A stretch of 64,000 nucleotides of DNA from Microcoleus sp. AS-A8 (GTDB lineage: Bacteria; Cyanobacteriota; Cyanobacteriia; Cyanobacteriales; Coleofasciculaceae): positions 124,001-188,000 of the forward strand of contig JAMPKV010000011.1 in the NCBI GenBank assembly GCA_039962225.1, read 5' to 3'. Below the pieces are notes generated by a model. It was not told the DNA's origin. It was given only the letters and a program-made list of their open reading frames with translations, and did not search any database. Shown here in pieces: positions 9,221-19,033 of the stretch. Positions within the stretch are counted from its first letter, which is position 1. Each line of letters starts with the position of its first letter. A program made the position numbers and the translations under genes.

Positions 9221-9978
9221 CCCAAGCTGTACCAGCGCCCTGCTAAAACCAGCAGCACTGCTACGATCGCACCAATCAGGGTATTGATAAAATTCACCAC
9301 TTCATTCGTCATCCAGTCAAATTTGGATTGAAGGGTTGCCCCAATTAAGCTCTCTACGTTGGTGGCGATGAAGGCAGATATTACACAAAATAAGACATCT
9401 GTCAAGGAAATCAGATTCACCCCCCAACCGATGAAGGCGATCGCAATTGAACCCACGACACCGGCGATCGTTCCTTCCAAGCTAATTGCCCCCTCAGTCC
9501 CCCGCGCCACAGGCTGTAAGGTAGTGATGAGAAACGTTCGTTTTCCGTAGGCTTTGCCCACCTCACTACCACAAGTATCCGAGAGCTTAGTGGCAAAACT
9601 GGCGACATAGCCCAGAAGCAACAAACTCCGATAAGGCGGCGCAACCAATAACGTGCCTAAGGCACAGAGTGCCCCAGTCAGAGCAGAACCCCAGACATTT
9701 TCCGGCCCTCTGGCACCCGATCGCTTCTCCGCAATGCCTGCGGCTTCCTTTTGCTCCATCCCGATGCGGGTAACAGCAGAGCCGACGAGGAAGTAAAACA
9801 TCACAACCACATAGCCCTGCCAACCTAAAGTTCCCCAGATGAGAACACCGAGCAGCCACGCGTGAAATATCCCGGCTGGAGTGAGTAACTTCTTTGGGGC
9901 AATCCAGACAATCGCCAGTAAAACCGTGTTCAAGCCAACCGCAACCAGCCAAGGAGTGAAAGAAGTAGTAAAAAGCAT
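9217..9978 (-). CDS. DUF92 / VTE6-like phytyl-phosphate kinase family membrane protein
   Basis: A 253-residue membrane protein with about six hydrophobic helices. Motifs of the DUF92/TIGR00297 family are visible: GSALTGALCALGT, ASFATKLSDTCGSEVGKAYGK and a conserved glycine-rich SLEGTIAGVVGS segment. Plant VTE6 and its cyanobacterial homologue phosphorylate phytyl-phosphate to the diphosphate for tocopherol and phylloquinone synthesis, so a role in recycling phytol from chlorophyll is likely. The ATG at 9978 is preferred to the GTG one codon upstream. It is convergent with hetR. Confidence 0.8.
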   Translation of the reverse strand: MLFTTSFTPWLVAVGLNTVLLAIVWIAPKKLLTPAGIFHAWLLGVLIWGTLGWQGYVVVMFYFLVGSAVTRIGMEQKEAAGIAEKRSGARGPENVWGSALTGALCALGTLLVAPPYRSLLLLGYVASFATKLSDTCGSEVGKAYGKRTFLITTLQPVARGTEGAISLEGTIAGVVGSIAIAFIGWGVNLISLTDVLFCVISAFIATNVESLIGATLQSKFDWMTNEVVNFINTLIGAIVAVLLVLAGRWYSLG

Positions 9979-10059
9979 CACAAATTTGTGAGGGACATCT
10001 TATTGTGATTTTAGAGTTAAGAACACTCAGACAAAATCTAAATCTAAAATCAGTATGTA

Positions 10060-10098
10060 AGCAACCCACGGCTAAAAGCGCGTGCGCTTCAGCCCGGA
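10060..10098 (-). mobile_element. Right end of the decayed TnpB element
   Basis: Read on the minus strand, this segment directly after the tnpB stop contains a GC-rich palindrome (GCGCACGCGC) and the boundary sequence CTTTTAGCCGTGGG. The same CTTTTAGCCGTGGG occurs at the other end of the element (about 11349-11362), so both ends are probably still present. In this family the 3' region also encodes the guide (omega) RNA scaffold. Confidence 0.55.
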
Positions 10099-11268
10099 TC
10101 AAGCCAATCTAAACAAGGGCAACACTTCGGCAAGGATCAGTGTCCATTGCCCTTCTAATAGACAAGCTATCCCTGGACTTCCGGGGAGGCTTACAGCTCC
10201 CCCAAGAGCGGCAATTAATATTGCCGCATTTATATCAGCATCATGTTCAAATCCACAATGCCCACACTTAAATTTCTTCCCGTTCCGATACGACTTCCCC
10301 TTTTCAGGGTGAACGTGTCGGCAACGCGAACAGGTTTGGCTTGTGTAAGCAGGGGGGACAAACACAACTGGAACTCCGGCAATTGCAGCTTTGTACTTTA
10401 CGAATATCCTGAGTTGATAAAAAGCCCAGTTATTCGTTCTACGCCGCTCAGTTTTGCTGCGTGGTTTTTGGTTGAGGCTATCCCTGATTCCGGTCAAATC
10501 CTCAAACGCCAATGCAGCATCAGATTGCTTTGCCTCAGTTACCAGTTGCTTACTGATGTCGTGGTTCAGCCACTTCTGAAAGCGACGTTCTCTCCCAGAA
10601 AGCCTTCTCAGCAACCGTCTAGAGTTGCGAGTGCGTTTGGATTGAACGTTTGCTCTGACTCTACTAAATTTGTCTCTAACAGACTGGATGTGTTCACCAC
10701 TCCAGGATTTACCTGTAGAGGTGGTAGCAATATCTTTGCGACCAAGATCGACTCCAATCACTTTGGGTGTTTTACCCGTTGGTGGGGTGTCTATCTCAAC
10801 CACAAAGTTGATGTAATAATCGCCCTTCTTAGACTTATTCAGTGTTGCACTGGTGAGGTTTTGCCCTCTGAGCAGCGCAATCTGATATCCACCGATGGAC
10901 AGCTTAAAATCAACCCGTCCACACTTCAAGGTCACGCCCACAGTTTGCTCGGATTCCACATATTTAAAAGTGCGGACATCCAAGCTAATGGAAGTGGGTC
11001 TGAACTTGTGGATTTGCTTGACTGCTTTGGCATTACCAATTACTCGCCGGATAGCCTGACAAACATGATTGGCTTTCAGTCCTGTAACTTCACGAACGGG
11101 CTTATAAACTTTGTGGTGAAGTTTGGTCGTATTTCAACAATTGTCGCGTTTAGCTACTGCGAGTATCTGGTTGCAAGCATCAGCAAATCCCCGCAGAGTC
11201 TCATCGATCTTTGGTCAAAACTCTACAGGGACTATAAGCTTGCATTTAACAGACAGAGATTGAGTCAC
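10099..11268 (-). pseudogene. tnpB: Broken IS200/IS605-family TnpB (RNA-guided nuclease relative)
   Basis: TnpB is the transposon-encoded RNA-guided nuclease related to Cas12. The intact reading frame covers only 10099-10983, but the same frame continues upstream with obvious TnpB N-terminal sequence (VTQSLSVKCKLIVPVEF, then TLRGFADACNQILAV) interrupted by two TGA codons, at 11215-11217 and 11134-11136. The likely original ATG at 11276 is thrown out of frame by a duplicated TG. The nuclease part looks intact: RuvC residues in GVDLGRKD, AFEDLTGI and DADINAA, and zinc-finger cysteines CSRC and CGHC. No tnpA is present. The element sits between the DUF92 gene and the VOC gene, its upstream end only about 20 bp from the VOC start. 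Confidence 0.85.
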
Positions 11269-11384
11269 ACATACATTTTAACTCATCCCGCTAGACAGAT
11301 GGAAACTTCCGGGGTATTGAACTCCATCAGTTTCCCTCCTATTCCTCCCACGGCTAAAAGCCGATGGGTTTCTCGGAGTTTTCT

Positions 11385-11816
11385 ATGAACACAGTGCTGT
11401 TTCATCTCGCGTTTCCCGTTACCGACATTGAGCAGACCAAAGAGTTTTATGGAAATGGACTGGGCTGCGAAATGGGGCGAGAATCCCGTCATGCCTTGAT
11501 TTTTAATTTATACGGTAATCAACTCGTGGCGCACGTTACCCAAGAACCTCCAACGCCACAAAAAGGCATTTATCCCCGACACTTTGGCTTAATTTTCACC
11601 GAAGAATCGGAATGGGAAGCCTTGCTAGAGCGTGTGCAACAGCGCAATTTAACCTTCTACGAACAGCCCAAACTGCGTTTTAAGGGTCAAATTACCGAGC
11701 ATCGCACGTTCTTTTTACAAGACCCGTTTTATAACTTACTGGAGTTTAAGTTTTACCGCCATCATGAAGCAATTTTTGGGGGGCGGGAGTTGGCAGAAGT
11801 TGGCGATCGCGTTTAA
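11385..11816 (+). CDS. VOC family (glyoxalase-fold) protein
   Basis: A 143-residue protein of the vicinal oxygen chelate fold, a superfamily of metal-dependent lyases, dioxygenases and resistance proteins. Seen: FHLAFPVTDIEQTKEFYGNGLGC at the N-terminus (first beta-alpha unit with metal-ligand His) and FFLQDPFYNLLEFKFY at the C-terminus (second metal-ligand Glu region). The ATG at 11364 lies within the end of the adjacent TnpB element, so the ATG at 11385, which gives the usual family start MNTVLFHLAF, is preferred. The native promoter may have been displaced by the insertion. Substrate unknown. Confidence 0.75.
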   Translation: MNTVLFHLAFPVTDIEQTKEFYGNGLGCEMGRESRHALIFNLYGNQLVAHVTQEPPTPQKGIYPRHFGLIFTEESEWEALLERVQQRNLTFYEQPKLRFKGQITEHRTFFLQDPFYNLLEFKFYRHHEAIFGGRELAEVGDRV

Positions 11817-11912
11817 CTGGCATCTTCAGCAGTTGCAATAATCAGTTTGATTTATCCCCCAACCTCTCTCATTTGAGGGGAGGGGAGTAAGATTTTCGGC
11901 TCCCCCTTCCAA

Positions 11913-12602
11913 CTAACGAATTTTTTCCTTTTCCCCCTCCTTATAGGACGGGGCTGGGGAGTTAGCTTTTTCTACTTTTTGAGAATGGTGCAAGATGTCA
12001 GATTTAATAGGTTCAGAAAGGGCAGCGACTATAGCAGCTAGACTGCGAGGATGGACAACCATGAAAGCATGAGCAAAAACTGATAATTTGACATCCCGCC
12101 CTACAGGCATCTGGGAGTTTCGTGCAGGGATAATGATAAAATCCCAAGGTGTCCATAGGGACGTGTAATTAATATGTTCCAGCGTCTGGGCGTCTTGATT
12201 CAAATCTTCCAAAAACACACTACCCGGACGCATCTGAACGCAAGCGCGGCGATGCCAAAGATAGGCTAACCAAGTGCCTTTGTTGGGTGCAGAGATGGTA
12301 ATGAAACGTTGTACCCGATTCATCCCTCCTAGTCGTTGTACGTAGTAGCGTGTTACCAAACCCCCCATGCTCAAGCCAACTAAATCAATAGGTTGTTCTG
12401 GTGGAAATGTTTTATTGATAAAGTCCCTGACTTGTGATGCCATCTCTTCTAAAGGTAAGGTGGCATTATTCGGTGTTAGGTCGATCATATAAACCGGCCA
12501 ACCCTGTTGAATCAAGAAGGGAGCTAGGGTACGGAAGACAGAAGAGGTTCTAAGAATGCCGTGAACCAGCACGACTGGATTCCGGTTGTTCTGATGGTTC
12601 AT
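11913..12602 (-). CDS. Lipase-like alpha/beta hydrolase
   Basis: A 229-residue esterase/lipase of the alpha/beta hydrolase fold. Seen: VVLVHGIL (oxyanion-hole HG), the nucleophile elbow GLSMGG with the catalytic Ser, a following RYYVQRLGG helix, and ITISAPNKGTW, which resembles bacterial triacylglycerol lipases and PGAP1-like esterases. A C-terminal catalytic His candidate is in HAFMVVHPRS. The frame is open to 12680, but that would overlap the end of the upstream gene; the ATG at 12602 lies 7 bp after that gene's stop, so the two are probably one operon. No signal peptide is seen, so it probably acts in the cytoplasm. Confidence 0.8.
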   Translation of the reverse strand: MNHQNNRNPVVLVHGILRTSSVFRTLAPFLIQQGWPVYMIDLTPNNATLPLEEMASQVRDFINKTFPPEQPIDLVGLSMGGLVTRYYVQRLGGMNRVQRFITISAPNKGTWLAYLWHRRACVQMRPGSVFLEDLNQDAQTLEHINYTSLWTPWDFIIIPARNSQMPVGRDVKLSVFAHAFMVVHPRSLAAIVAALSEPIKSDILHHSQKVEKANSPAPSYKEGEKEKIR

Positions 12603-12609
12603 TAATGAT

Positions 12610-15600
12610 TCACTCCCAATTCTGCAACTCAGTAATCCAATTACGAAGCAACGCGGTAATTTGTTCGCGGCGTGTTTCAAAGGTAGCCGCTATCCAAATA
12701 AATGCGATGCCGACCAGAAGCCCAACAACCCATTTGGAGAAGGGGTAATCAAAAATCAGAATTCCTAGTTGATACAAAGCATTAATTAAAAAAGTTGCCG
12801 TGCCTACATAAAGGTATGCTCGAATCCTTAAACCCAGTCCCGCAAAAATTACCAACAAACTAATTATTCCACTTACTAAACCACTCCCTGGATTGCTCCA
12901 TAAAGCCACAACACAAATTGCACCGCTACCCACCAAGCGTAGGAAGTGACGCCTGTGTTTTTCTTCGGGTTGTTTTAGATTGGGATCGACTTGAGCGATG
13001 TAGAGCAAAGACAGTGCCAGCGGAGTGACATACCACAAGGCATCGCTCAGTTTTAGATACCAAAACCAGCGATAGAGCACCCAGTCAATTAACAGGGCAC
13101 TGAGATAGGTAAAGCGAATTTGCTGATTCAGGATGGCAAAGAAAACGTAGTACCCTGCAATAATCAGTAAACTGACGGGGGAATTCCCCATCGGACTTTC
13201 GACAACGGCAATCAGGGGGATAGCGATCGCTGCAACTGTCCAAGGGCGTTTTTGCCAGCCCCAACGTTCCCAAGGCAGGATGAACAGGAAGTAGGCAAAG
13301 ACAGAAGCGATCGCACCTTTCCAAGGCCCCAATGGCCCCGATAATAGACGTGCAATGGGTAAACTGAGCCAATACAGACGTATTCCAAAGGCTTCTAAAA
13401 AGCCCAGATAAACCCAAATTTCTCCACCCCTAACCTCTGGATCGTCGGCTTCCTCCCCCCTGGCAGGCTTGTGGCGTCCCTGAAAGATGGCGTATTGCAC
13501 TAAAAACACACCCACCCCAAATCCCAGCATTAAAGATTGGGGTTGATAAGTGGTAGCACCTATCAAGAGAAGGCTACTCCAAGCCCAGTGCAGATGAGCG
13601 ATCACGTTGAGTTCTTCTTTCGTCAGGTGCAGGTACTTGATTAACCAGGGAGATAGCACTCGGTAGGCATACATAATACTCGTCCCCAGCCCTGCCATCA
13701 CAATTAATCCGTCGCCTGTTGAGCCTCCCGATAGTTGTGAGAGTTGATACAGTAAGATTTCATAAGCAGAAACCGAAACCCCCAACAAAGCAAGGTAGAG
13801 CAGGGGTTTAAATGCCTGACGCCGACGCCCCACGCCGATGGCAATCACAGCAAGAGCAAGGGTTGATAAACCCGTCCAGTTGGCGAAAGTGCCCCAGCGC
13901 AGTACGCTGCCCAAAATCCCATAAAGTAAAGGGATAACATGCCAGCTACTGGGTAAATGACTCCTACCCGTTCGACGCTGCCACCAGTCCCCTGCTAGCT
14001 GGGCAATGAGTCCTAAAGCGAGGTTAGCGATCGCTAAGTTCAGGGCTGAGCGCCCCAAAAAACCCAATCCCTCGGCTGTCAACAATTCCAGACACCAACC
14101 TAGGGCGTAAATGCTCCAGTTCGACGGGTGACGCCAGCTCCGATAAAGGATCGCTCCCATTGTCACAAACCCAGCCACCAGCACCGCCACCTCTGGGGAG
14201 AGAAACCCCCAATAGACAGCTAAGGAGTGAAGTGTGAGTAGGATGAGTTCTAGACTACATAATGCGATCGCCCAACTATCTGTCGCCGGAACATAAAGGG
14301 ATGCCAATTCACTAGAACGGCGCATCAGCCAACTACGTATCAGCCATAAACTGGTGAATGCGATCGCACCCGCTACCAACCAACCCTCTAGAGACAGGGG
14401 CGGTAATCCAGGGATACCCTCCCATAAGCACATCCCCAAGAAACTCAAACCAAACCCGACTGTAATTCCTGCGGCACTAACGTCTCGCCGATAATGGGTA
14501 TTCACGAACATCAGGATGGTGGCAACCCCCAAACTGACTAATCGGACATGGGGGATGCTCAGCGTCAAGAATTGCAGCGCAACCAAGGCAGCTATACTTA
14601 ACGCGCTAGCGAATTGCCTTCGGGAGCCTGATGTCCAAGTCGCTACTCCAGTCAAAGCTAAGGGTGTAACCAGCCACAACAAACCCCAATAAGTCACGTT
14701 AACAGTTGGGTTTTCCCATGCGGCTTGAACATTCACCCACAGCAAGACATAACTCAACCCAGCTAAGGCTAAGCCCAAATGCCAAGCACTGCGACGCCAT
14801 ATTGGGGATTGAGCAATTCTAGTAACTCCTGACTCCTGTACGGGTGACGTATGCGTCGCCTCTACACCTGGCTTCTCACGCCCTAACGTCACTGCCCATT
14901 CGCCTACCATCAGGGCTAACAAAATGGCTGCCCATTCCCCTCGATTCAGGTGTGGCAACAGATAGTCAATGGCGCACAGAATAGTTGTTATACCTGTAAT
15001 GTGAGTCAGGTACACCAGCAGTTCGAGATTACGGCTACTACCCAAAAATCCACGTCGTTGGCTGACAATCCCCAAAGTAATGGTGGAATTGAGTAAATTG
15101 AGCGTCCGCAGCAGGGGATTAACGGAACTGAGGACAGTTAGGAGGGTGCCAAAGGAGAGAGCGATCGCTTCTCCAAACTCAGCCAAATGAATTTTCTCTC
15201 GGCGCTCCAGCCAGTCTATTAACCCGACGATGATGATCAGGTAGGGAAACAGCACCAAGCTTAACAGGGCAAAGGGCGTATCCTCGGAATGGATGAGTTG
15301 GCTGGCGGTTGCCACTAGCTGTGTTTGGATATGGGCTGGAATCAACCGCCAAAACAGCCATAGGGACTGTAAGCCAGTGCACAAAATAGCGGCTAAGTCA
15401 AGCTTCTGCCAAAATCGTTGTAAGCGACTACCAAAGAACCACAAGCCCAATCCACTCACTGCGATCGCTTGCCAGGGAAACTCGACTCCCACCGAAACCA
15501 GCCAGCCTACAAACAGCAACCCACCCCCCAGCCACTCCCAACTCAACTGAGGCAATTCGGATTCCTCGGCTGACAACTTCCGTTGTTGCTGGGATAGCCA

Positions 15601-16758
15601 AGATAGGAACCAGCCGTAGGCACCAATTGCTAAACCGAGCTGCTGGATATCCACACCTGCGACAAAAATGGCTCTAAACAGAAGAATGCCGATGCCATAC
15701 ACCGCGATTTGGAACGTAGCGGGATGTAGGATATCGGGCGAAGCCCTTCCCGCAGGCTGGGATGAATTAATCCTGCCTTGAGGCTTCCGTCTTCTGCATT
15801 CCCAATAGAATGTGGCTAAGGTAGTACTTGTGCCCAAATAAACCGCCACTAGAGGAAATCCGGGCACACTCCAACCCCAGTGCAGGTAACTGAGCGCCAA
15901 ATAATTGAGGATGGGTAAAGGGGGTTGTTGCTCTCGTTTCCAGATGAAAAAGGCGTTAGCGTAGCGTGCGCGTAGCGCAATCGCGCTCAAGATCGGGGTA
16001 GCACAAGCCACCACAATCCAATCGACGGGATTACGCCACAACCCAAAGCCGTCCATCGCCCAAAAGTTGACCGGCACCAGTAGCAGCGTCACAATCTGCA
16101 ACGTCTGAGCCGTCAAGCGTAAATTACTCTGCCGATTTGCCCAGGCACAGACTCCCCAAAACGTTAAGGTATATCCCAATAACACCCCATATTGTCCAGA
16201 GGCTGGGAAATTCTTCCATTGACTGGCAGCTAGCACCCCAGAGGATACCACCACCATGAACACCCCTAGAAACAGCAGCCACCTGACGCTGAGTTCTGCC
16301 TGAAGCGACTGCAACATTTCCGTGAGCCAGGTGGGGGACGGATTGGGTTGTTTTGGTGCGGGTGCCGTCGGTTCCTCTGGAGCAAAGTCTGTGGCGAACT
16401 CCGGTAACCGTTGAGGCATTGGTGTGCGGGGTGATATTGGCGCTGGAGTTGAGGAGGCTGTTGGCGTAACAATTACTTGTGGCAACGGACAGGTAAGATT
16501 TTCTCGGCACAACTTTTGCACGAGACTGTCCGAAAGCAAACCTAAGCGTAAAAACGCATCTAAACCTTCTAACAGTTCAGGATTAGACGTTTGAGTTGTG
16601 AGTTCAACTTTGAGTTGAGTCTGAGACAGTAAACCCAAGCGCCGCCATATACTTAGACCTTTTAACAGTGCAGGCTGAGCCGTACTGGTCGTGACTTCAA
16701 TTGTGACTGAACGATCTGCCCAAGGCGGCAGCGCTTCGCTATCGCGTGGCGATGACAT
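12610..16758 (-). CDS. Giant polytopic membrane protein (DUF2157-like)
   Basis: A roughly 1380-residue protein with a soluble N-terminal part of about 180 residues followed by some 30 hydrophobic helices. The N-terminus has two repeats of the pattern LLxGLxxxLRLGLLS (about residues 32-85), a proline-rich linker, then transmembrane segments to the end. Similar very large membrane proteins with a DUF2157-type start are widespread in cyanobacteria and uncharacterised. The first ~12 residues (RDSEALPPWADR) come from a small dispersed repeat that has been captured as coding sequence, so the true ancestral start could be slightly downstream. It overlaps nothing and is followed after 7 bp by the lipase gene. 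Confidence 0.75.
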   Translation of the reverse strand: MSSPRDSEALPPWADRSVTIEVTTSTAQPALLKGLSIWRRLGLLSQTQLKVELTTQTSNPELLEGLDAFLRLGLLSDSLVQKLCRENLTCPLPQVIVTPTASSTPAPISPRTPMPQRLPEFATDFAPEEPTAPAPKQPNPSPTWLTEMLQSLQAELSVRWLLFLGVFMVVVSSGVLAASQWKNFPASGQYGVLLGYTLTFWGVCAWANRQSNLRLTAQTLQIVTLLLVPVNFWAMDGFGLWRNPVDWIVVACATPILSAIALRARYANAFFIWKREQQPPLPILNYLALSYLHWGWSVPGFPLVAVYLGTSTTLATFYWECRRRKPQGRINSSQPAGRASPDILHPATFQIAVYGIGILLFRAIFVAGVDIQQLGLAIGAYGWFLSWLSQQQRKLSAEESELPQLSWEWLGGGLLFVGWLVSVGVEFPWQAIAVSGLGLWFFGSRLQRFWQKLDLAAILCTGLQSLWLFWRLIPAHIQTQLVATASQLIHSEDTPFALLSLVLFPYLIIIVGLIDWLERREKIHLAEFGEAIALSFGTLLTVLSSVNPLLRTLNLLNSTITLGIVSQRRGFLGSSRNLELLVYLTHITGITTILCAIDYLLPHLNRGEWAAILLALMVGEWAVTLGREKPGVEATHTSPVQESGVTRIAQSPIWRRSAWHLGLALAGLSYVLLWVNVQAAWENPTVNVTYWGLLWLVTPLALTGVATWTSGSRRQFASALSIAALVALQFLTLSIPHVRLVSLGVATILMFVNTHYRRDVSAAGITVGFGLSFLGMCLWEGIPGLPPLSLEGWLVAGAIAFTSLWLIRSWLMRRSSELASLYVPATDSWAIALCSLELILLTLHSLAVYWGFLSPEVAVLVAGFVTMGAILYRSWRHPSNWSIYALGWCLELLTAEGLGFLGRSALNLAIANLALGLIAQLAGDWWQRRTGRSHLPSSWHVIPLLYGILGSVLRWGTFANWTGLSTLALAVIAIGVGRRRQAFKPLLYLALLGVSVSAYEILLYQLSQLSGGSTGDGLIVMAGLGTSIMYAYRVLSPWLIKYLHLTKEELNVIAHLHWAWSSLLLIGATTYQPQSLMLGFGVGVFLVQYAIFQGRHKPARGEEADDPEVRGGEIWVYLGFLEAFGIRLYWLSLPIARLLSGPLGPWKGAIASVFAYFLFILPWERWGWQKRPWTVAAIAIPLIAVVESPMGNSPVSLLIIAGYYVFFAILNQQIRFTYLSALLIDWVLYRWFWYLKLSDALWYVTPLALSLLYIAQVDPNLKQPEEKHRRHFLRLVGSGAICVVALWSNPGSGLVSGIISLLVIFAGLGLRIRAYLYVGTATFLINALYQLGILIFDYPFSKWVVGLLVGIAFIWIAATFETRREQITALLRNWITELQNWE
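15950..15990. repeat. Small dispersed repeat inside the giant membrane protein gene
   Basis: The stretch GCGTTAGCGTAGCGTGCGCG, followed by TAGCGCAATCGCGC, is the typical self-complementary composition of cyanobacterial dispersed repeats. It is in frame. Confidence 0.5.
16712..16745. repeat. Small dispersed repeat, copy 2 (34 bp)
   Basis: Identical to 5693-5726. Here the minus strand is coding and the repeat forms nearly the whole N-terminus (DSEALPPWADR) of the giant membrane protein. Confidence 0.85.
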
Positions 16759-16843
16759 AAGCAGCAATCCCTTCTACTCAATCCCATCATGACTTTAGAT
16801 TGGGAAGGCGCGATCGCCCTCTTGAATAGAAAACAAGCATAGC

Positions 16844-16879
16844 AGAAGAGGCTCAAGCAGCGTTGCTTGAGCCTCTTCT
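16844..16879 (-). terminator. Strong hairpin after rbp
   Basis: A perfect 16-bp stem (arms 16844-16859 and 16864-16879) with a 4-nt loop lies 21 bp beyond the end of the RNA-binding protein gene. On the minus strand it is followed by a weak T-rich tract (TTGTTTTC), consistent with a terminator or an mRNA 3'-stabilising structure. Confidence 0.75.
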
Positions 16880-16900
16880 GAGTCAATTAAGCTTTAAGGC

Positions 16901-17221
16901 TTAGTAGCGATTACGATTTCCTGAAGAGAAGTTTCTATTTCCTCCCCGACCGCCACCGCCACCAGACGGCCCTCTATCTTCGCGAGGCTTCGCCTTATTC
17001 ACCTTCATATCACGACCCATCCACTCAGCTCCATCAAGAGCCTCAATCGCTGCTGTTTCTTCAGCTTCTGTACCCATTTCTACAAAAGCAAAGCCACGTA
17101 AGCGACCTGTTTCACGGTCTGTGGGTAACTGAATCCGCTTTACAGAACCATATTCTGCAAAAACAGCGCTGAGGTCTTCTTGAGTGACCTCGTAGGAAAG
17201 ATTGCCTACATAAATGGACAT
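16901..17221 (-). CDS. rbp: Glycine-rich RRM RNA-binding protein
   Basis: A 106-residue single-RRM protein with RNP2 (IYVGNL, residues 3-8) and RNP1 (RGFAFVEM, about 43-50) and a Gly/Arg/Asn-rich C-terminal tail. This is the type I cyanobacterial Rbp family, several members of which are cold-induced; Rbp2/Rbp3 of Synechocystis take part in thylakoid targeting of photosynthesis mRNAs. The roughly 300-bp region upstream (17222-17531) is without a gene and probably contains a long 5' leader, as in other rbp genes. Confidence 0.93.
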   Translation of the reverse strand: MSIYVGNLSYEVTQEDLSAVFAEYGSVKRIQLPTDRETGRLRGFAFVEMGTEAEETAAIEALDGAEWMGRDMKVNKAKPREDRGPSGGGGGRGGNRNFSSGNRNRY

Positions 17222-17531
17222 AGATTATCTCCAAAATCAGAGGGTGTAGAGAGATAGATTTCGGAGAGAAGCCTGTTAAGACCACAAGGAGTAAAGCCTG
17301 TCAATGCTAGAAACAAACGCTACAACCGAATTTATTCTCATCGGCTAGTCTAGCACAGCGTTTACACCTCATGGTTAGAGAGCAAAAATTGTTACAAAAC
17401 GCAATAAATGGTTGCACAGAAGCGCTGTCCAGACGAGAAGCCTCGTGTTCGCAATCCCTCTCAATACAAAGGAGAGGTACCGTGAACTCCTGAACACCTG
17501 AGTATCTGAGAATACCATCGCCAGGGATTTT
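17222..17531 (-). promoter_or_regulatory. Upstream region of rbp
   Basis: About 310 bp with no supported ORF between rbp and the downstream end of the kinase fusion gene. It likely carries the rbp promoter and a long untranslated leader. No specific site can be assigned. Confidence 0.35.
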
Positions 17532-18809
17532 TTACATAACCTGTTCGACTATAGGTGAGGCAAAAACGGCTAGTCCATTAGGAATACACTCAATTTCCGC
17601 AGGAGTGGTGCCAATAATTTCACCATCCACGACGATTTTTTGAGGTGGATCTGTTGTTACCTTAATCCGCCGGGTTGATAAGTGGATAATATCCGGTCGG
17701 TTGGGCGCAGTCTGGATTAAAGCTGAGCCAAAAAGGCTAAACATGGCATTCACGGCTTGGAGCTTCGTGCTGGGTGTAGCAATGGTCACATCTAACAGAC
17801 CATCTGTCGCAATCACCTGCCCTAATCCTTGAGCCAAAACAGAGGTTGGTGGTGCGGCGTTGGCAACGGTGACGGCTCCTGCCAGGAACTCATTGACAAC
17901 GCCGTCAATCTCAATTTGCGTGGCAAACACTTCGTGTTCGTTGAGTTGTTGAATACCAGCTACGATGTAGGCTAAGGCTCCGAAGCGGCTTTTCGCCTCC
18001 CTGTTGGCTCGTTCAACCATTTCTGCCTCAAATCCAATACCTGCCAGCAAAATCATCGGGAACCCATTGCAGCGAGCCGCATCCACAATACAGGTTGTCC
18101 CCGCTAAAATTGTCTCGCAAGCTCCTCTAATATTGGTGGGAATTCCCAAGGCAACGGCAAAGGCATTGGCAGTTCCCCTGGCGATTATCCCCAAAGGTAT
18201 CCCTGTGCCAATCACGGCTCCAGCTACGGCGGAGATCGTACCATCACCACCCGATGCAATGATCAATTCTGCTCCTTGTGCGATCGCATCCTGAGCCAAT
18301 TGTTCTGCACTGAGTTCCGGGGTTGTCAAGTGAACATTTAAGCGAATTTTGGGTTCTAGAAGCTGCTGGATTAGGGCTAGGTCTTGCTGTGCATTCCCTT
18401 GACCTGAAACGGGGTTAAAGATTAGATAACCTACACGAGTGTGATGCAACATTGCCACGATCGCTTCTGCTGTCGCGAGGTTTGTGGCAAGAGGGATGTT
18501 GTGAACCTCGCAGATACGTAATAGTGCTTGGATATTCGGTTCGTGAGGTTGAGCGTAGAGGGGGTCAAACAGGAAAATTACGGCAATAACTTGACCTGTG
18601 GCAACTTGAGCTGCAATTTGAGCATCGCCTCCCATTGGCCCAGACAACATGCGTTCGACGGGTAAACCGGTTCCTTCTTGGATGCGCTGTCCGGTGCTTC
18701 CGGTTGCCATTAATTTGTAGCGAGCAAGAATCGGTGCATAGGTACGAGCAAAGGCAACAATATCGTCTTTTTTGCGATCGTGGGCAATCAGGGCGATGGT
18801 GGTGGGCAT
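17532..18809 (-). CDS. Methylglyoxal synthase - lipid/diacylglycerol kinase fusion
   Basis: A 425-residue two-domain protein. Residues 1-125 match methylglyoxal synthase (dihydroxyacetone phosphate to methylglyoxal plus phosphate): [30 protein letters not shown] and LFDPL are all present with the catalytic Asp in GGDAQ. Residues 128-425 match the DAGK/YegS/BmrU lipid kinase fold: [10 protein letters not shown], the nucleotide-binding [11 protein letters not shown] and [12 protein letters not shown]. Fusions of these domains are known in cyanobacteria. The combination would link overflow of triose phosphate with a lipid or sphingosine-like phosphorylation; the physiological substrate of the second domain is unknown. 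Confidence 0.88.
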   Translation of the reverse strand: MPTTIALIAHDRKKDDIVAFARTYAPILARYKLMATGSTGQRIQEGTGLPVERMLSGPMGGDAQIAAQVATGQVIAVIFLFDPLYAQPHEPNIQALLRICEVHNIPLATNLATAEAIVAMLHHTRVGYLIFNPVSGQGNAQQDLALIQQLLEPKIRLNVHLTTPELSAEQLAQDAIAQGAELIIASGGDGTISAVAGAVIGTGIPLGIIARGTANAFAVALGIPTNIRGACETILAGTTCIVDAARCNGFPMILLAGIGFEAEMVERANREAKSRFGALAYIVAGIQQLNEHEVFATQIEIDGVVNEFLAGAVTVANAAPPTSVLAQGLGQVIATDGLLDVTIATPSTKLQAVNAMFSLFGSALIQTAPNRPDIIHLSTRRIKVTTDPPQKIVVDGEIIGTTPAEIECIPNGLAVFASPIVEQVM

Positions 18810-19033
18810 AGTTGACTAGACAAGGATTCAGAAGTCAGAAGTCTTCTAGTCAGAATAATGGTTATCGAGGATGAATAGCCAGTTTGCGACGAGCCATAAC
18901 CAAAGCCATCGCGTTTTGGGGAGGGTGGGGGGGAGAGGCGATCGCATTCTTTAGCTACAAGAGATTGGGCGAAGCTGTGTCCACAGTTGATGGCAACATT
19001 TATTTAACTTTCGCGAGTAATATATTTTTTCAT

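Noticed and set aside
10243-11388. A 381-codon plus-strand ORF over the decayed TnpB
   Set aside because: It is antisense to recognisable TnpB sequence and runs into the VOC gene start; composition looks like a reverse-frame artefact.
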